Below are positions 44,364-53,955 of a stretch of DNA of 64,000 nucleotides, one piece after another. Each line of letters starts with the position of its first letter. Within the stretch, counting starts at the first letter, position 1. This DNA comes from an uncultured Geobacter sp. (GTDB taxonomy: Bacteria > Desulfobacterota > Desulfuromonadia > Geobacterales > Geobacteraceae). Position numbers and translations under genes: made by a program. The DNA lies in NCBI GenBank assembly GCA_903925075.1, contig CAIYDQ010000035.1, positions 1 to 64,000 of the forward strand, read 5' to 3'. The notes under the pieces are model-generated. The model was not told the DNA's origin. It did not search any database and worked only from the letters and a program-made list of their open reading frames with translations.

Positions 44364-45434
44364 TCAAAGTTTGGGCAGCGGCGGGAGGTACTGCTCGAAC
44401 TGCTTCTTGTCCGTGCAGAAAAGGTAGGCCTCCTCGCCCGCTATCTTCTTGGTCTTCAACAGGTCCAGTATGTGCTGATCCATGAGCTGCATGCCGTCCT
44501 TCCTGGCGGTCTGCATGATGGAAGGGATCTGAAAGGTCTTCGCCTCGCGGATCAGGTTGCCGATGGCGGGGGTGCCGATCATGATCTCCAGCGCCGCCAC
44601 CCTCCCTTTGCCGTCGGCCGTCTTCAGCAGCTGCGGGCAAATCACCCCCTTCAGCGACTCCGACAAGATGGCGCGGCACTGCTCCTGGGAATCCTTGGGG
44701 AAGACGTCGACGATGCGATCCACGGTCTTGGCGGCCGAGCTGGTGTGCAGGGTGCCGAAGACCAGGTGGCCGGTCTCGGCGGCGCTGATGGCCAGGCTGA
44801 TGGTCTCCAGGTCGCGCATCTCGCCCACCAGGATCACGTCGGGATCCTCGCGCAGGGCCGCCCTAAGCGCGCTGGCGAAGCTGTCGGTATGCTCGCCGAT
44901 CTGACGCTGATTGAAAAGGGCCATCTTGTTTTCGTGGATGAATTCGAGCGGGTCCTCCAGTGTCAGGATGTGCTCGTGCCGGGTGCTGTTGATCAGGTCG
45001 ATCATGGCCGCGAGCGTGGTCGACTTGCCGCTCCCGGTGGGTCCGGTCACCAGCACCAGCCCCTTTTTCAGCTTGGTGAGGTTGCGCACCCCCTCGGGGA
45101 GCCCCAGATCGTCGGCCGAAAGGATCTTGGTCGGGATGATGCGGAAGACGGCGGCGATCCCGCGGTGCTGCAGCAGCATGTTGCCGCGGAAGCGGGCCAG
45201 GCCGGGGACGGTGTAGGCGAAATCCAGGTCGTGTTTCTCCTCGAACAGGTCGCGCTGCTTCTGGGTCAGGATCTCGAAGAGTATCGCCTTCAGCTCCTCG
45301 TGGGCCAGCGTCTTGAAATTCTGGCGCACCATCTCCCCGCGCAGCCGGAAGATGGGCTGCGATCCGGAGGAAAGGTGCAGGTCCGAGGCTCCTTGGTCGC
45401 TCATCAGCTTGAAGAGTGCATCAATCCTTGCCAT
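44364..45434 (-). CDS. pilT: Type IV pilus retraction ATPase PilT
   Basis: This 356-residue hexameric ATPase drives pilus retraction. It starts with the PilT N-terminal region (ALFKLMSDQGASDLHLSSGSQP). It has Walker A GPTGSGKST at 131-139, the Asp box, Walker B with VGEMRDLETI, the His box FGTLHTSSAAKTVDRI, and the AIRNLIRE-like segment here as AIGNLIREAKTFQIPSIMQT. Length is typical. GGAG precedes the ATG. It lies 12 bases after the degenerate PilB-like gene and shares its transcript. Confidence 0.94.
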   Translation of the reverse strand: MARIDALFKLMSDQGASDLHLSSGSQPIFRLRGEMVRQNFKTLAHEELKAILFEILTQKQRDLFEEKHDLDFAYTVPGLARFRGNMLLQHRGIAAVFRIIPTKILSADDLGLPEGVRNLTKLKKGLVLVTGPTGSGKSTTLAAMIDLINSTRHEHILTLEDPLEFIHENKMALFNQRQIGEHTDSFASALRAALREDPDVILVGEMRDLETISLAISAAETGHLVFGTLHTSSAAKTVDRIVDVFPKDSQEQCRAILSESLKGVICPQLLKTADGKGRVAALEIMIGTPAIGNLIREAKTFQIPSIMQTARKDGMQLMDQHILDLLKTKKIAGEEAYLFCTDKKQFEQYLPPLPKL

Positions 45435-45446
45435 GTTTAATCTCCG

Positions 45447-47105
45447 TCACAACAATAGGGAAGCGACGTACTCGCCGGGAGAGATCTCGCCCCGCTCCAG
45501 GAGTTCCGCCCCCTCCTCGGTGATGCCGCGGTAGCCGTTGTCCTTCATGAAGCGGATGATGTCCGCGCTCTTGCGGATCGCTTCGAAGGCCTCCAGGAGC
45601 CGGTGGTCGAAGCGGATCACGTCCAGCAAATAGCGCTTGCCGCCGTAGCCGGTATGGTCGCAGGCGGGGCAGCCGCCGGCGCGGTAGTAGTCTGCCGGAC
45701 GGGCCGCGAGCCTCAGCGCCGCCAGTTCTTCGGGGGCGGGGGCGTAGCGCTCTTTGCAGTGCGGGCACAAAAGGAGCACCGTCTTGCAGCAGACCAGACC
45801 CTTCAACTGGGTCGGAATCAGGAAATTCCGCTCGTGCAGGTAGAGGAGCTGCTTCAGCGCCGATTCCTTGTCGGGGTGAGAGGTGCCGGCCAAAAGCAGC
45901 TTGCCGCGCAGCGCGGCCTTGCTGGCCTCGATGAAGGCGTCAACCGCCGTGGCGTCTTCAACCACCATGGTGTCGGGGTCGTGGTCGAGCGCGGCGGCCA
46001 CGATGGCGGCGGTGTCGTTCGCCCCGTCGCGACAGACCGGGATGCGCGGGTAGCGCTTCCTGCCGCGCCCCAGGCGCTCACCGAACAGCAGCACCGTCCG
46101 CTCCTCGTCCTGGCAGGAGTCCAAAAAGAGGTCGATCAGCCTCCCTCTCTCCTCGGCGTCTCGGCCGCAGAACAGAATCAACCCCTGGCGTTCCCCGGCC
46201 AGTGTCCGCAGATCATGGTCCTTGGAGGGGGCAAGCTCCAGATCGGCCAGCTCCTTGAGCGGCGGGGCAGAGATCTTCAGCTTGAGCGTCACGTATTCGC
46301 CGCCGTAGCCGCCAAGAAGCGAGGCCTGGAAAGGTATCCGCTTTCCCTGCCAGAGAAATTGCAGCAAGCCGCTGGCGGAGATCCCTCCGGCGCCGGCCAG
46401 CCCCGCCAGCTTGCGGATCCTGCCGGTGAGCCGAGCGTAGTTGGCCGCCTCCAGGCTGCCGATCTCGCTCTTTTTGCCGCCGCCGCGTACCAGCACGCTC
46501 ACCCGACCGTCCAAAAGCTGCAGCGCCAAACCGGCGAATTTGTGTTTTACCACGTACAAAAGCAGATGGTTCAAAAGGGTCGCCGCACTCAGGTCGGCGT
46601 TGATGGACTCCAGGGCCTTGGCGGAGAAGTGCGTGGAGCTGAACCCCAGTTCGGGAACCAGTTCGCTCGGTCCGTAGACCAGATCCTGCATCTCCCTGAT
46701 CTCGCGGACCAGTCCCACCGAGACGGCGATCTGGCAGCCGGTCGTTCTGGCGAGTTCGCCGATCGCCTCCTTGTTGAGCGGGTCCGTCATGGCGACGGAG
46801 ATCTCGTCGCCGGAGAGAAAGAGCGGGAACAGCTGGTAGCGCCGGGCCAGTTGCGCCGGCACCCGGGCGATCGCCTCCGGGTCGAGGCTTTCCCGCTTGA
46901 GGCGGACATAGGGGATATTCAACTGGTTGGCGAGCGCCCAGTCGATGTCTTCCTGGGTGACCACCCCCAGGCGGACCAGTTCCTCGCCGACCCTTCCTCC
47001 CGATATCTTCTGCGCCTCCAGCGCCGCCTTCAGCTCCTGTTCGGTGATGATATGCGATTGAAAGAGGATTGCGCCGATGGACCCTTGCTTGACAAGCCCG
47101 TTCAT
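45447..47105 (-). CDS. Degenerate PilB/GspE-like protein lacking Walker A
   Basis: This 552-residue protein has the MshE/GspE N-terminal domain (about 1-150: AILFQSHIITEQELKAALEAQK) and an N2/ATPase-like domain that can still be aligned by its zinc tetracysteine region (CPHC at 447-450, CPAC at 479-482, followed by HTGYGGKRYLLDVI). At the Walker A position it reads CGRDAEERGR (about 313-322) in place of GPTGSGKTT. The Walker B region reads DPDTMVVEDA in place of the GEIRD form. ATP hydrolysis is therefore unlikely; a regulatory or structural role beside PilT is inferred. The ATG at 47105 is set by GGAGG upstream. Confidence 0.82.
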   Translation of the reverse strand: MNGLVKQGSIGAILFQSHIITEQELKAALEAQKISGGRVGEELVRLGVVTQEDIDWALANQLNIPYVRLKRESLDPEAIARVPAQLARRYQLFPLFLSGDEISVAMTDPLNKEAIGELARTTGCQIAVSVGLVREIREMQDLVYGPSELVPELGFSSTHFSAKALESINADLSAATLLNHLLLYVVKHKFAGLALQLLDGRVSVLVRGGGKKSEIGSLEAANYARLTGRIRKLAGLAGAGGISASGLLQFLWQGKRIPFQASLLGGYGGEYVTLKLKISAPPLKELADLELAPSKDHDLRTLAGERQGLILFCGRDAEERGRLIDLFLDSCQDEERTVLLFGERLGRGRKRYPRIPVCRDGANDTAAIVAAALDHDPDTMVVEDATAVDAFIEASKAALRGKLLLAGTSHPDKESALKQLLYLHERNFLIPTQLKGLVCCKTVLLLCPHCKERYAPAPEELAALRLAARPADYYRAGGCPACDHTGYGGKRYLLDVIRFDHRLLEAFEAIRKSADIIRFMKDNGYRGITEEGAELLERGEISPGEYVASLLL

Positions 47106-47290
47106 GTCTACCTCCAGGAGTTGCAGACGACCGCTCGCAGGGAATGTACCCGAAAAACCGGGCACCGACAACCTTTACTTTCCTTCGCCCTTCGTGTTAC
47201 TTGTATGAGCCAACTAGACAGGACTGTTCGATCTTCTGCCGGATCGCGCGGTCCCAACCTTGAACTCAATCAAGTTTCACGGAGAACTAC

Positions 47291-48295
47291 ATGCAACGAA
47301 AAGCGATCGCCCTGTTGTCGGGGGGACTCGATTCCACACTCGCCGTCAAAGTGCTGCTCGATCAGGGGATAGTCGTCGAAGCGCTCAATTTCACCTCGCC
47401 CTTTTGCACCTGCACCGGCAAAAACGCCGGCTGCAAATCGGAGGCGGTCCGAGTTGCGGGGGAGTTCAACATCCCGATCAAGGTCATGCACAAGGGGGTC
47501 GAGTACCTGGAACTGCTGAAGAACCCCAAACACGGCTACGGCAAGGGGATGAACCCCTGCATCGACTGCCGCATCTTCCTGCTCAAGAAGGCCAAGGAGT
47601 ACATGCTGGAGAGCGGCGCCGACTTCGTCTTCACCGGCGAGGTGCTGGGACAGCGGCCGATGAGCCAGCGCCGCGACACGCTGCGCGTGATCGAGAAGGA
47701 GAGCGGCCTGGAAGGGCTGCTGTTGCGCCCGCTTTCGGCCAAGCATTTCAAGCCGACCATTCCCGAGACCGAGGGATGGGTGGACCGGGAGAAGCTGCTG
47801 TCCATGCAGGGGCGCTCCCGAAAGGAGCAGTTCGAGTTGGCGGCGGAACTGGACGTGAAGAATTATCCCTGCCCGGCCGGCGGCTGCCTGTTGACCGATC
47901 CCTCCTTCGTCGGCAAGGTGCGCGACGTCTTCGACCACTCCGATCAGCTGGACCTGAGGGACTTCAGGCTCTTGAAGCTCGGGAGGCACTTTCGGATCGG
48001 CGAGCGGACCAAGGTGATCATCGGCAGAAACGACGCGGAGAACCAGATGCTGGAGGCCGCGGTGCAGCCCGGCGAGGCGACGATTAGGTGGAGCGGCGGA
48101 CCGAGTCCGCTGGCGGCGCTGATGGGGGAGAGTTCCGAAGAGCTGGTGGAGCGCGCCGGGCAGGTGCTGCTGCGCTACACCAAGGCCGAGGCCGGCGCCG
48201 AAGCCGAGTTGAGCGTGACCTGCAACGGCGACGAGCACGGCATCGTCACCGGTAATCTGTTGGACGAGGCGGCGGTGGAAAGCCTCAGACTGTAG
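47291..48295 (+). CDS. PP-loop ATPase, tRNA-thiolation-like (MnmA/ThiI relative)
   Basis: This 334-residue protein begins with the PP-loop SGGLDST (10-16) of adenylating ATPases. Cysteines follow in FCTCTG, CIDCRIFLLKKAKEYM and CPAGGCLLTD. The middle segment TGEVLGQRPMSQRRDTLRVI is also conserved in the group. The C-terminal 120 residues (LGRHFRIGERTKVIIGRNDAENQML) resemble the small NFACT-R-type RNA-binding domain found fused to ThiI-like proteins. It probably modifies or thiolates tRNA, but it is not canonical MnmA. GGAG lies upstream of the start. It is divergent from the PilB-like gene and ends at a terminator. Confidence 0.75.
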   Translation: MQRKAIALLSGGLDSTLAVKVLLDQGIVVEALNFTSPFCTCTGKNAGCKSEAVRVAGEFNIPIKVMHKGVEYLELLKNPKHGYGKGMNPCIDCRIFLLKKAKEYMLESGADFVFTGEVLGQRPMSQRRDTLRVIEKESGLEGLLLRPLSAKHFKPTIPETEGWVDREKLLSMQGRSRKEQFELAAELDVKNYPCPAGGCLLTDPSFVGKVRDVFDHSDQLDLRDFRLLKLGRHFRIGERTKVIIGRNDAENQMLEAAVQPGEATIRWSGGPSPLAALMGESSEELVERAGQVLLRYTKAEAGAEAELSVTCNGDEHGIVTGNLLDEAAVESLRL

Positions 48296-48460
48296 GCGAG
48301 GAGCTACGGGGCTGTTGGTTGCTGCCCCGCTGCCGTTTAATTTAAGCTCGGTCCTTGTATTTCTCCCCCTCCCTCCTTCGCCAAGGCTTCGGCGGACAAG
48401 CCCTTTATGGGAGGGGGTGGGGGGGGGGAGAGCTTTCACGAGCTTTTCACCCTCTCCCCG

Positions 48461-48491
48461 CCCCTCTCCCATCAAGGGAGAGGGGGTTTTT
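48461..48491 (+). terminator. Intrinsic terminator after the PP-loop gene
   Basis: A 10-bp stem CCCCTCTCCC/GGGAGAGGGG with a 5-base loop is followed by TTTTT. The 230-base gap before it is rich in G and C runs (including G9 near 48421) and holds nothing else recognised. Confidence 0.75.
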
Positions 48492-48529
48492 GATCCACGT
48501 CGATCCTGCCAGCGCCGGACTTGCCGTCA

Positions 48530-49606
48530 CTAGTCCCGCTGGGAGGCGAAGATCTCTTCGAAATCCGAGGCCGCGGCGGCAAACGCCTCCAGCACTCGGG
48601 GCTGGAAATGGCACGGCATGGTGCGCCCGTCGCCTTGCATGATGATCTGCATGGTTCTTTCATGATCCAGCGCGGCCTTGTAGACCCGCTTGCTGCGCAA
48701 GGCGTCGTACTGGTCCACCAGCATCACGATGCGCCCCTCCACCGGGGTCGCTTCCCCCTTCAGTCCATGAGGATAGCCGCTGCCGTCCCAACGCTCGTGG
48801 TGGGATAGCGCGATGGACGCCGCCATTTGCAGCACCTTGTGGGCGGAACCCGAGAGAATTTTCCCCCCGACCAGCGTGTGGCTCTTCATGACGCAGAACT
48901 CCTCGTCGGTGAGCGGGCCGTACTTGAGCAGGATGGCGTCCGGGATGCCGATCTTGCCGACGTCGTGCATGGCGGCGGCGATGGCGATGGTGTCCCGGAA
49001 ATCGTCGGGCATGGAGAGGGCCTCGGACAGCCGCTTCGCGTACAGACCGATCCGGGAGATGTGCAACCCGGTGTCCTCGTCGCGCAACTCGGCGGCGGCT
49101 GTCAACCTCTCGATAGTCTCCTGACTCATGCTCCGCATCTGGTCCAGCGCGTCGGCCAACTCGCGGGTGCGCAGCTCCACGGTGCGCTCCAGGTCCATCT
49201 TGTAGTTCTTCTCCATCAAAACCAGTCGCTGGTAGTTGATTCCCTTCTCCACGGAATGGATCAGGTAGGGAGGGTTGAAAGGCTTGACGATGAAGTCGAA
49301 GGCGCCTTTCTTGATGGCGGAAACCGCCATTTCCAGTTCGGCGTAGGCGGTCATCAGGATGACCGGGATGTCGCGGTCCTGTTCGTGGATCCGTTCCAGA
49401 AGCTGGATGCCGGTGATGTGCGGCATGTTGACGTCGGTAAGCACCACATGGGGCGACAGCTGGCGCAGTTGGGCGAGGGCATCGTTGCCGTTTGAGAAAG
49501 GGTGCACCTCAAAGCCGCTCAGGGAGAGTAGCGTCGCCACGCATTCCAGCACATACGGGTCGTCGTCCACAACGACGACTAACCCCCCTGAAGCATTTGT
49601 TTCCAT
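48530..49606 (-). CDS. Response regulator with HD-GYP output
   Basis: This 358-residue protein has a receiver domain (about 8-125) with phospho-acceptor in [10 protein letters not shown], a short coiled-coil linker (about 130-165), and an HD-GYP domain with [31 protein letters not shown] and [13 protein letters not shown]. It should be a c-di-GMP phosphodiesterase switched by phosphorylation (RpfG-like). No kinase gene is adjacent. The ATG at 49606 begins METNASGG and fits the receiver start. Confidence 0.92.
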   Translation of the reverse strand: METNASGGLVVVVDDDPYVLECVATLLSLSGFEVHPFSNGNDALAQLRQLSPHVVLTDVNMPHITGIQLLERIHEQDRDIPVILMTAYAELEMAVSAIKKGAFDFIVKPFNPPYLIHSVEKGINYQRLVLMEKNYKMDLERTVELRTRELADALDQMRSMSQETIERLTAAAELRDEDTGLHISRIGLYAKRLSEALSMPDDFRDTIAIAAAMHDVGKIGIPDAILLKYGPLTDEEFCVMKSHTLVGGKILSGSAHKVLQMAASIALSHHERWDGSGYPHGLKGEATPVEGRIVMLVDQYDALRSKRVYKAALDHERTMQIIMQGDGRTMPCHFQPRVLEAFAAAASDFEEIFASQRD

Positions 49607-49771
49607 ATAGCCACCTCTCTAGACGGTCTCGCGCATTTTAGTAGCTTTCTCGGCAAAATCAATGGGAACTTGAACGGCCCTTATTTATAAATCTCCAACA
49701 AAAACGGATGCATCGCCCGGTTGGGGCCGCGGCGCCCAGCCGATGAGCGCCGGGCGCGGCACGCCGTGACC

Positions 49772-50686
49772 CTACGGCGGGGGCGCCGCCGGCGCCGGGG
49801 CGGCTGCGGGCTCGGCCGCCGGCTCCGCTGCCGGTTCCCGGTCCGCCCCCTGCTCCTGGCGATCCGGCGCTGCCGGGCCCTTGGCGCTCGACAGGTTGGC
49901 CAGCACCTCCACCCGCTTGATGCTCTCGTCCACCTTCTTCTGCATGCGTCCGACGTTGGGCGTTTCGGCCAGCGCCGTCCGGTATTCCTCGGCGGAGAGC
50001 ACCCCCTTGGCTTCCAACAGCCTCAGGATCATGTTGGACCTTTTCAGAACCTTGCCCAGATTCTTGTACGGGTTGTATGCAAGACGGGGGCCGGGGAGCA
50101 TGGCGGCCAGAAAGGCGCACTCGCGCGGCGACAGGCTTGCCGGGGACTTGCCGAAGTAATAGCGGGCGCCGTGGCCTATGCCGTGCACCATGGGACCCAG
50201 CTCGATCACGTTCAGGTAGAGTTCGATGATCCTCCCCTTGGTGAGTTCCTGCTCCATCCGTTTGGCCAGATAGATCTCCTTGGCCTTGCGGGTGAGGGTC
50301 TTCTCGCGGGAGAGGAACAGGTTCTTCGCCACCTGTTGGGTGATGGTGGAGGCGCCCCGGGCGAAGCTCTTTTTTTCCAGATCGTACTTGATGGCGTTCT
50401 TGATCGCCTTGACGTCGATCCCTTCGTGCCGGTAGAAATCCGCATCCTCGGCGAGGATCACCGCCCACTTCATCTCGGCCGGAATGCTGGCCGAAGGGGT
50501 CCAGTAGCGGTTCTGGGGACCGACCACGAACGGGTGGTAGTCGCCGTGCCAGTCCTTAACCTGAATGACGAGGTTGGCTTTGCGGTCGCGAAGCTGAGCC
50601 ACCGGGGGCATCAGGTAGAGCGAGACGGCGAGGTAGACGGCATAGACCGCCACCGCCCCCAAGGCGAGCCACAGAAACCGTTTCAC
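49772..50686 (-). CDS. mtgA: Monofunctional peptidoglycan glycosyltransferase (GT51)
   Basis: This 304-residue enzyme polymerises lipid II glycan strands. A single N-terminal membrane anchor (about 4-26) is followed by the GT51 domain with catalytic E80 in ILAEDADFYRHEGID, RGASTITQQVAKNLFLS, RKAKEIYLAKRMEQELTKGRIIELYLN and the GARYYFGKSPASL block. No transpeptidase domain follows. The C-terminal 35 residues are rich in Ala, Pro and Glu, an unusual low-complexity tail. It overlaps the pdxA stop by 4 bases (ATGA). Confidence 0.9.
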   Translation of the reverse strand: MKRFLWLALGAVAVYAVYLAVSLYLMPPVAQLRDRKANLVIQVKDWHGDYHPFVVGPQNRYWTPSASIPAEMKWAVILAEDADFYRHEGIDVKAIKNAIKYDLEKKSFARGASTITQQVAKNLFLSREKTLTRKAKEIYLAKRMEQELTKGRIIELYLNVIELGPMVHGIGHGARYYFGKSPASLSPRECAFLAAMLPGPRLAYNPYKNLGKVLKRSNMILRLLEAKGVLSAEEYRTALAETPNVGRMQKKVDESIKRVEVLANLSSAKGPAAPDRQEQGADREPAAEPAAEPAAAPAPAAPPP

Positions 50687-51723
50687 TCGGCTCCCCCGAC
50701 CGTGGGGACGGCTTGGGCGCTGCCGCCGACCCCGGTCGCGGCCATGCGGGCGGCCATGAACAAGGCCGCTTTCATGCTGGCGGTCGAGGCCCGGCCGGTC
50801 CCGGCGAGATCGTAGGCGGTGCCGTGATCGACCGAGGTGCGAATGATGGGGAGACCCAGCGTGACGTTGACGCCGTCGTCGAAATGGAGCAGCTTGAGCG
50901 GGATCAGCCCCTGGTCGTGGTACATGCAGACCACCGCGTCGTAGGCGCCGGAGGCCGCGAAATGGAACAGGGTGTCGGCGGAGAGCGGGCCGGTGGCATC
51001 GATGCCGGCCTTCCTGGCGGCGGCCACGGCCGGCGCGATCGCCGCGGCCTCTTCGTCGCCGAACAGTCCCCCCTCGCCGCAGTGCGGGTTGAGGGCCAGC
51101 ACGGCCAGGCGCGGATTTTTGCAGAACCAGCGGGAGAGGGAGTCGTGGGTGATGCGGATGGTGGCAAGCACCCGCTCGAAGCTCACCAGCGACGGCACGC
51201 GGGAGAGCGCCTCGTGGATGGTGACCAGCGTCACCCGCAGTCGGTCGCCGGCGAGCATCATCACCGGCTCTTGGCCGCCGGTGAGTTCGGCTAAGAGTTC
51301 GGTATGGCCGGGATAGTGGTGGCCGGCGCGGTTCATGGATTCCTTGTTGATGGGGGCGGTGGCCATGGCCGCCGCCGTGCCGTTCAGGCAGAGCCGCGCC
51401 GCCTCGCAGATGTAGCGAAAGCAGGCGTCGCCGCCGGCGGCGCTCGGCTTGCCGTACTGCATGGCGTCGAGCGGGAGCGCTGAGAGCTCGTGCAGGTAGA
51501 GCACGCCCGGGCGCGGCTCGGCGGGTGGCATGGCGGCCGGCACGCTTTCCACGGCGAGCGCTACCCCGGCTACGGCGATGCCGCGCTCCAGGGCGGCGCG
51601 GTCCCCCAGCACCAGCGGCCTGGCGATTCGTGAGACCGCCGGGTCGGCCAGGGCCGCGGCCACGATCTCCGGGCCGATCCCGCTCGGATCCCCCATGGTT
51701 ACTGCTATGACGGGCTTTTCCAC
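50683..51723 (-). CDS. pdxA: 4-hydroxythreonine-4-phosphate dehydrogenase
   Basis: This 346-residue NAD-dependent enzyme acts in pyridoxal 5-phosphate synthesis. Features are the N-terminal ITMGDPSGIGPEI-like segment (VTMGDPSGIGPEIVAAAL), the metal-binding histidines in GHTELLAELTGG and LNPHCGEGGLFGDEE, and VVCMYHDQGLIPLKLLHFDDGVNVTLGLPIIRTSVDHGTAYDLAG near the C-terminus (parts). It starts at GTG 51723 with GAGAGGA upstream. A 4-base overlap joins it to mtgA, and it lies 21 bases after the helicase gene. Confidence 0.94.
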   Translation of the reverse strand: MEKPVIAVTMGDPSGIGPEIVAAALADPAVSRIARPLVLGDRAALERGIAVAGVALAVESVPAAMPPAEPRPGVLYLHELSALPLDAMQYGKPSAAGGDACFRYICEAARLCLNGTAAAMATAPINKESMNRAGHHYPGHTELLAELTGGQEPVMMLAGDRLRVTLVTIHEALSRVPSLVSFERVLATIRITHDSLSRWFCKNPRLAVLALNPHCGEGGLFGDEEAAAIAPAVAAARKAGIDATGPLSADTLFHFAASGAYDAVVCMYHDQGLIPLKLLHFDDGVNVTLGLPIIRTSVDHGTAYDLAGTGRASTASMKAALFMAARMAATGVGGSAQAVPTVGGAE

Positions 51724-51744
51724 TTTAGTCCTCTCCCAAAATTC

Positions 51745-53955
51745 TCAATCCCTCTCCAGGCCGGCGAAGCGCACCAATAGTTTCTTCGGACCGCGCAGCG
51801 AGGTGAACCAGACGATCACCTTCTGGTTGTCCCCTTCGCCTTCGATCTTCCTGATGGTCCCCGAGCCGAACTGCGCGTGCCGCACCCGCATGCCCAGAAA
51901 GATCCCATCCCCGTGGTCCTCCGGCACCATGCGCACCTCGTTGTCGAACTCCGGCTCGATCTCCTCTTCGAAGAGCGAGGCGAGGTTGTGCGCGGGGGGC
52001 GTGCGGGGCGCGGTCTGCTGCGCGGCCGGGCTTGGCCACTGCTGGCCGTCGTCGATCAAATCCGCGGGTATGTCGCGGATGAAGCGGGCCGGCGGGTTCA
52101 TCTGCTCTTGCCCGAAGATGTGGCGCCGGCGCACGTTGAGGAGGTAGAGCCGCTTTTTGGCCCGCGTCATCCCCACGTAGCAGAGCCTGCGCTCCTCTTC
52201 CATCTGGACCGGGTCATCGAGCGCTCGGGTGTGAGGGAAGAGGCGCTCCTCCATGCCGACCATGAAGACCAACGGGAATTCCAGCCCCTTGGCCGAGTGC
52301 AGCGTCATCAGGGTGGCCGACGATTTCTTCCCTTCGCCTTCCTGTTCCAGGTCCGAGACCAGCGCCACCTGCTCCAGGAAAGCGGCCAGCCCGTTGTCGC
52401 CGGCGCTGCTTTCGAACACCTGCATGGCCGTCACCAGTTCCTGGAGGTTGGCCAGCCGGTCCTGCGCCTCCTCGCTCCCCTGTGACTTGAGCCTGGCCAG
52501 GTAGCCGGAATCGAGCATGACCGTCGCGGCCAACTCGTCGAGCGGCAGCTTGGCGGCGAGCTTTCGGTATCCCCGCAGCTCCTCCACGAAGGAGGCCACC
52601 TTGGCGCGCAGCCCGCTGGCCAAAAGGCTCCCCTGAGCCGCTTCCAGCAGGGCCTCGTGGAAGGTGATCCCCTTTTCGGCGGCCAGCTCCGAGACGCGCT
52701 GCACGGTGGCGTTGCCGATGCCGCGCGGCGGGGTATTGATGATGCGCTTCAGCGCCACCTCGTCGGCCGGGTTGTCCAGCGCCTTCAGGTAGGCGAGGAT
52801 GTCCTTCACCTCCAGCCGCGCGTAGAAGCGGAGCCCGCCCACCATGTGGTAGGGGATGCCCGCCGCCACCATGGCGTCTTCCACCACCCGCGACTGGGCG
52901 TTGGTCCGGTAAAAAACGGCGACGCCGGAGAGATCTCCACCCTCCGCCAGGAAACGCTCGGTTTCCCGGCAGACCAGGCGTGCCTCCTCCCACTCGTTGG
53001 GAAGCGTGCGGTAGACGATCGGCTCCCCGTCCGGGTTTTCGGTCCAAAGCCTCTTGGGCTTTCGGCCGCGGTTCTTTTCCACCACGTTCCAGGCGCCGTC
53101 CAGGATGGTCTTGCTGGAGCGGTAGTTCTGCTCCAGCTTCACCACCTTCACCCCGGGGAAGTCCTTCTCGAACTCGAGGATGTTGCGGATGTCGGCACCC
53201 CGCCAGCCGTAGATGGACTGGTCGTCGTCCCCGACCACGCAGAGGTTTTGCCGGCTCCCGGCCAAAAGCTGCACCAGCCGGTACTGGACCGCGTTGGTGT
53301 CCTGGTACTCGTCCACCATGATCCAGCGGTAGCGCTCCCGGTACTTGTCGAGCACCTCGGGATGCTCTTCGAACAGGCGCACGGTCAAGAGCAGCAGGTC
53401 GCCGAAGTCGGCGGCGTTGCAGCGTTTGAGCCGCTCCTGGTAGAGGGCGTAGACCCGGGCGAGGGTCGCCTCGTAGGGGGAGCCGGAAGGGACCCGCTCC
53501 GGGGAGAGCCCGTCGTTCTTGAATTGGTCGATAGCGGCGGAGAGCGCCTTCGGCGGGTAGCGCTTCTCGTCCAGGTTCAGTTGGGCCGCGCAATCCTTCA
53601 GCAGGCGTTCGCAGTCCTTGTCGTCGTAGATGGCGAAATTGCTGTCGTAGCCCAGGTGCGCGATCTCGCGGCGCAGGATTCTGGCGCAGCTGGAATGGAA
53701 GGTGGAGATCAGCGGCAGCTCTCCCTCCCCCTGGATCTGCCGCACCCTTTCCCGCATTTCGCCGGCCGCCTTGTTGGTGAAGGTGACCGCGAGGATCTGC
53801 CAGGGGGGCACCCCTCGTTCCTGGATCAGGTAGGCGATGCGGTGCACGATGACGCGGGTCTTGCCGGAGCCGGCGCCGGCCAGGACCAGCATCGGGCCTT
53901 CGCCGTGCAGCACGGCCTCTTTTTGAGGGGGGTTCAGGTTGTGGAGCAGTTTCAT
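51745..53955 (-). CDS. UvrD/PcrA-type DNA helicase
   Basis: This 736-residue superfamily 1A helicase unwinds DNA 3-prime to 5-prime in repair. Motifs in order: Q motif NLNPPQKEAV, Walker A AGAGSGKTR, TFTNKAAGEMRERV (Ia), DEYQDTN (II), VGDDDQSIYGWRGAD (III), LEQNYRSSKTIL (IV), MTLHSAKGLEFPLVFMVGMEERLFPH (V, in parts) and EERRLCYVGMTRAKKRLYLL (VI). The C-terminal region has a Tudor-like tail (VRHAQFGSGTIRKIEGEGDNQKVIVWF) that contacts RNA polymerase in PcrA. The ATG at 53955 follows AAGGA. It leads the helicase-pdxA-mtgA group. Confidence 0.94.
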   Translation of the reverse strand: MKLLHNLNPPQKEAVLHGEGPMLVLAGAGSGKTRVIVHRIAYLIQERGVPPWQILAVTFTNKAAGEMRERVRQIQGEGELPLISTFHSSCARILRREIAHLGYDSNFAIYDDKDCERLLKDCAAQLNLDEKRYPPKALSAAIDQFKNDGLSPERVPSGSPYEATLARVYALYQERLKRCNAADFGDLLLLTVRLFEEHPEVLDKYRERYRWIMVDEYQDTNAVQYRLVQLLAGSRQNLCVVGDDDQSIYGWRGADIRNILEFEKDFPGVKVVKLEQNYRSSKTILDGAWNVVEKNRGRKPKRLWTENPDGEPIVYRTLPNEWEEARLVCRETERFLAEGGDLSGVAVFYRTNAQSRVVEDAMVAAGIPYHMVGGLRFYARLEVKDILAYLKALDNPADEVALKRIINTPPRGIGNATVQRVSELAAEKGITFHEALLEAAQGSLLASGLRAKVASFVEELRGYRKLAAKLPLDELAATVMLDSGYLARLKSQGSEEAQDRLANLQELVTAMQVFESSAGDNGLAAFLEQVALVSDLEQEGEGKKSSATLMTLHSAKGLEFPLVFMVGMEERLFPHTRALDDPVQMEEERRLCYVGMTRAKKRLYLLNVRRRHIFGQEQMNPPARFIRDIPADLIDDGQQWPSPAAQQTAPRTPPAHNLASLFEEEIEPEFDNEVRMVPEDHGDGIFLGMRVRHAQFGSGTIRKIEGEGDNQKVIVWFTSLRGPKKLLVRFAGLERD

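Noticed and set aside
47270-48475. 401-residue minus-strand frame opposite the PP-loop gene
   Set aside because: It is a shadow of the plus-strand gene, with His/Gln/Gly-rich composition and no motif.
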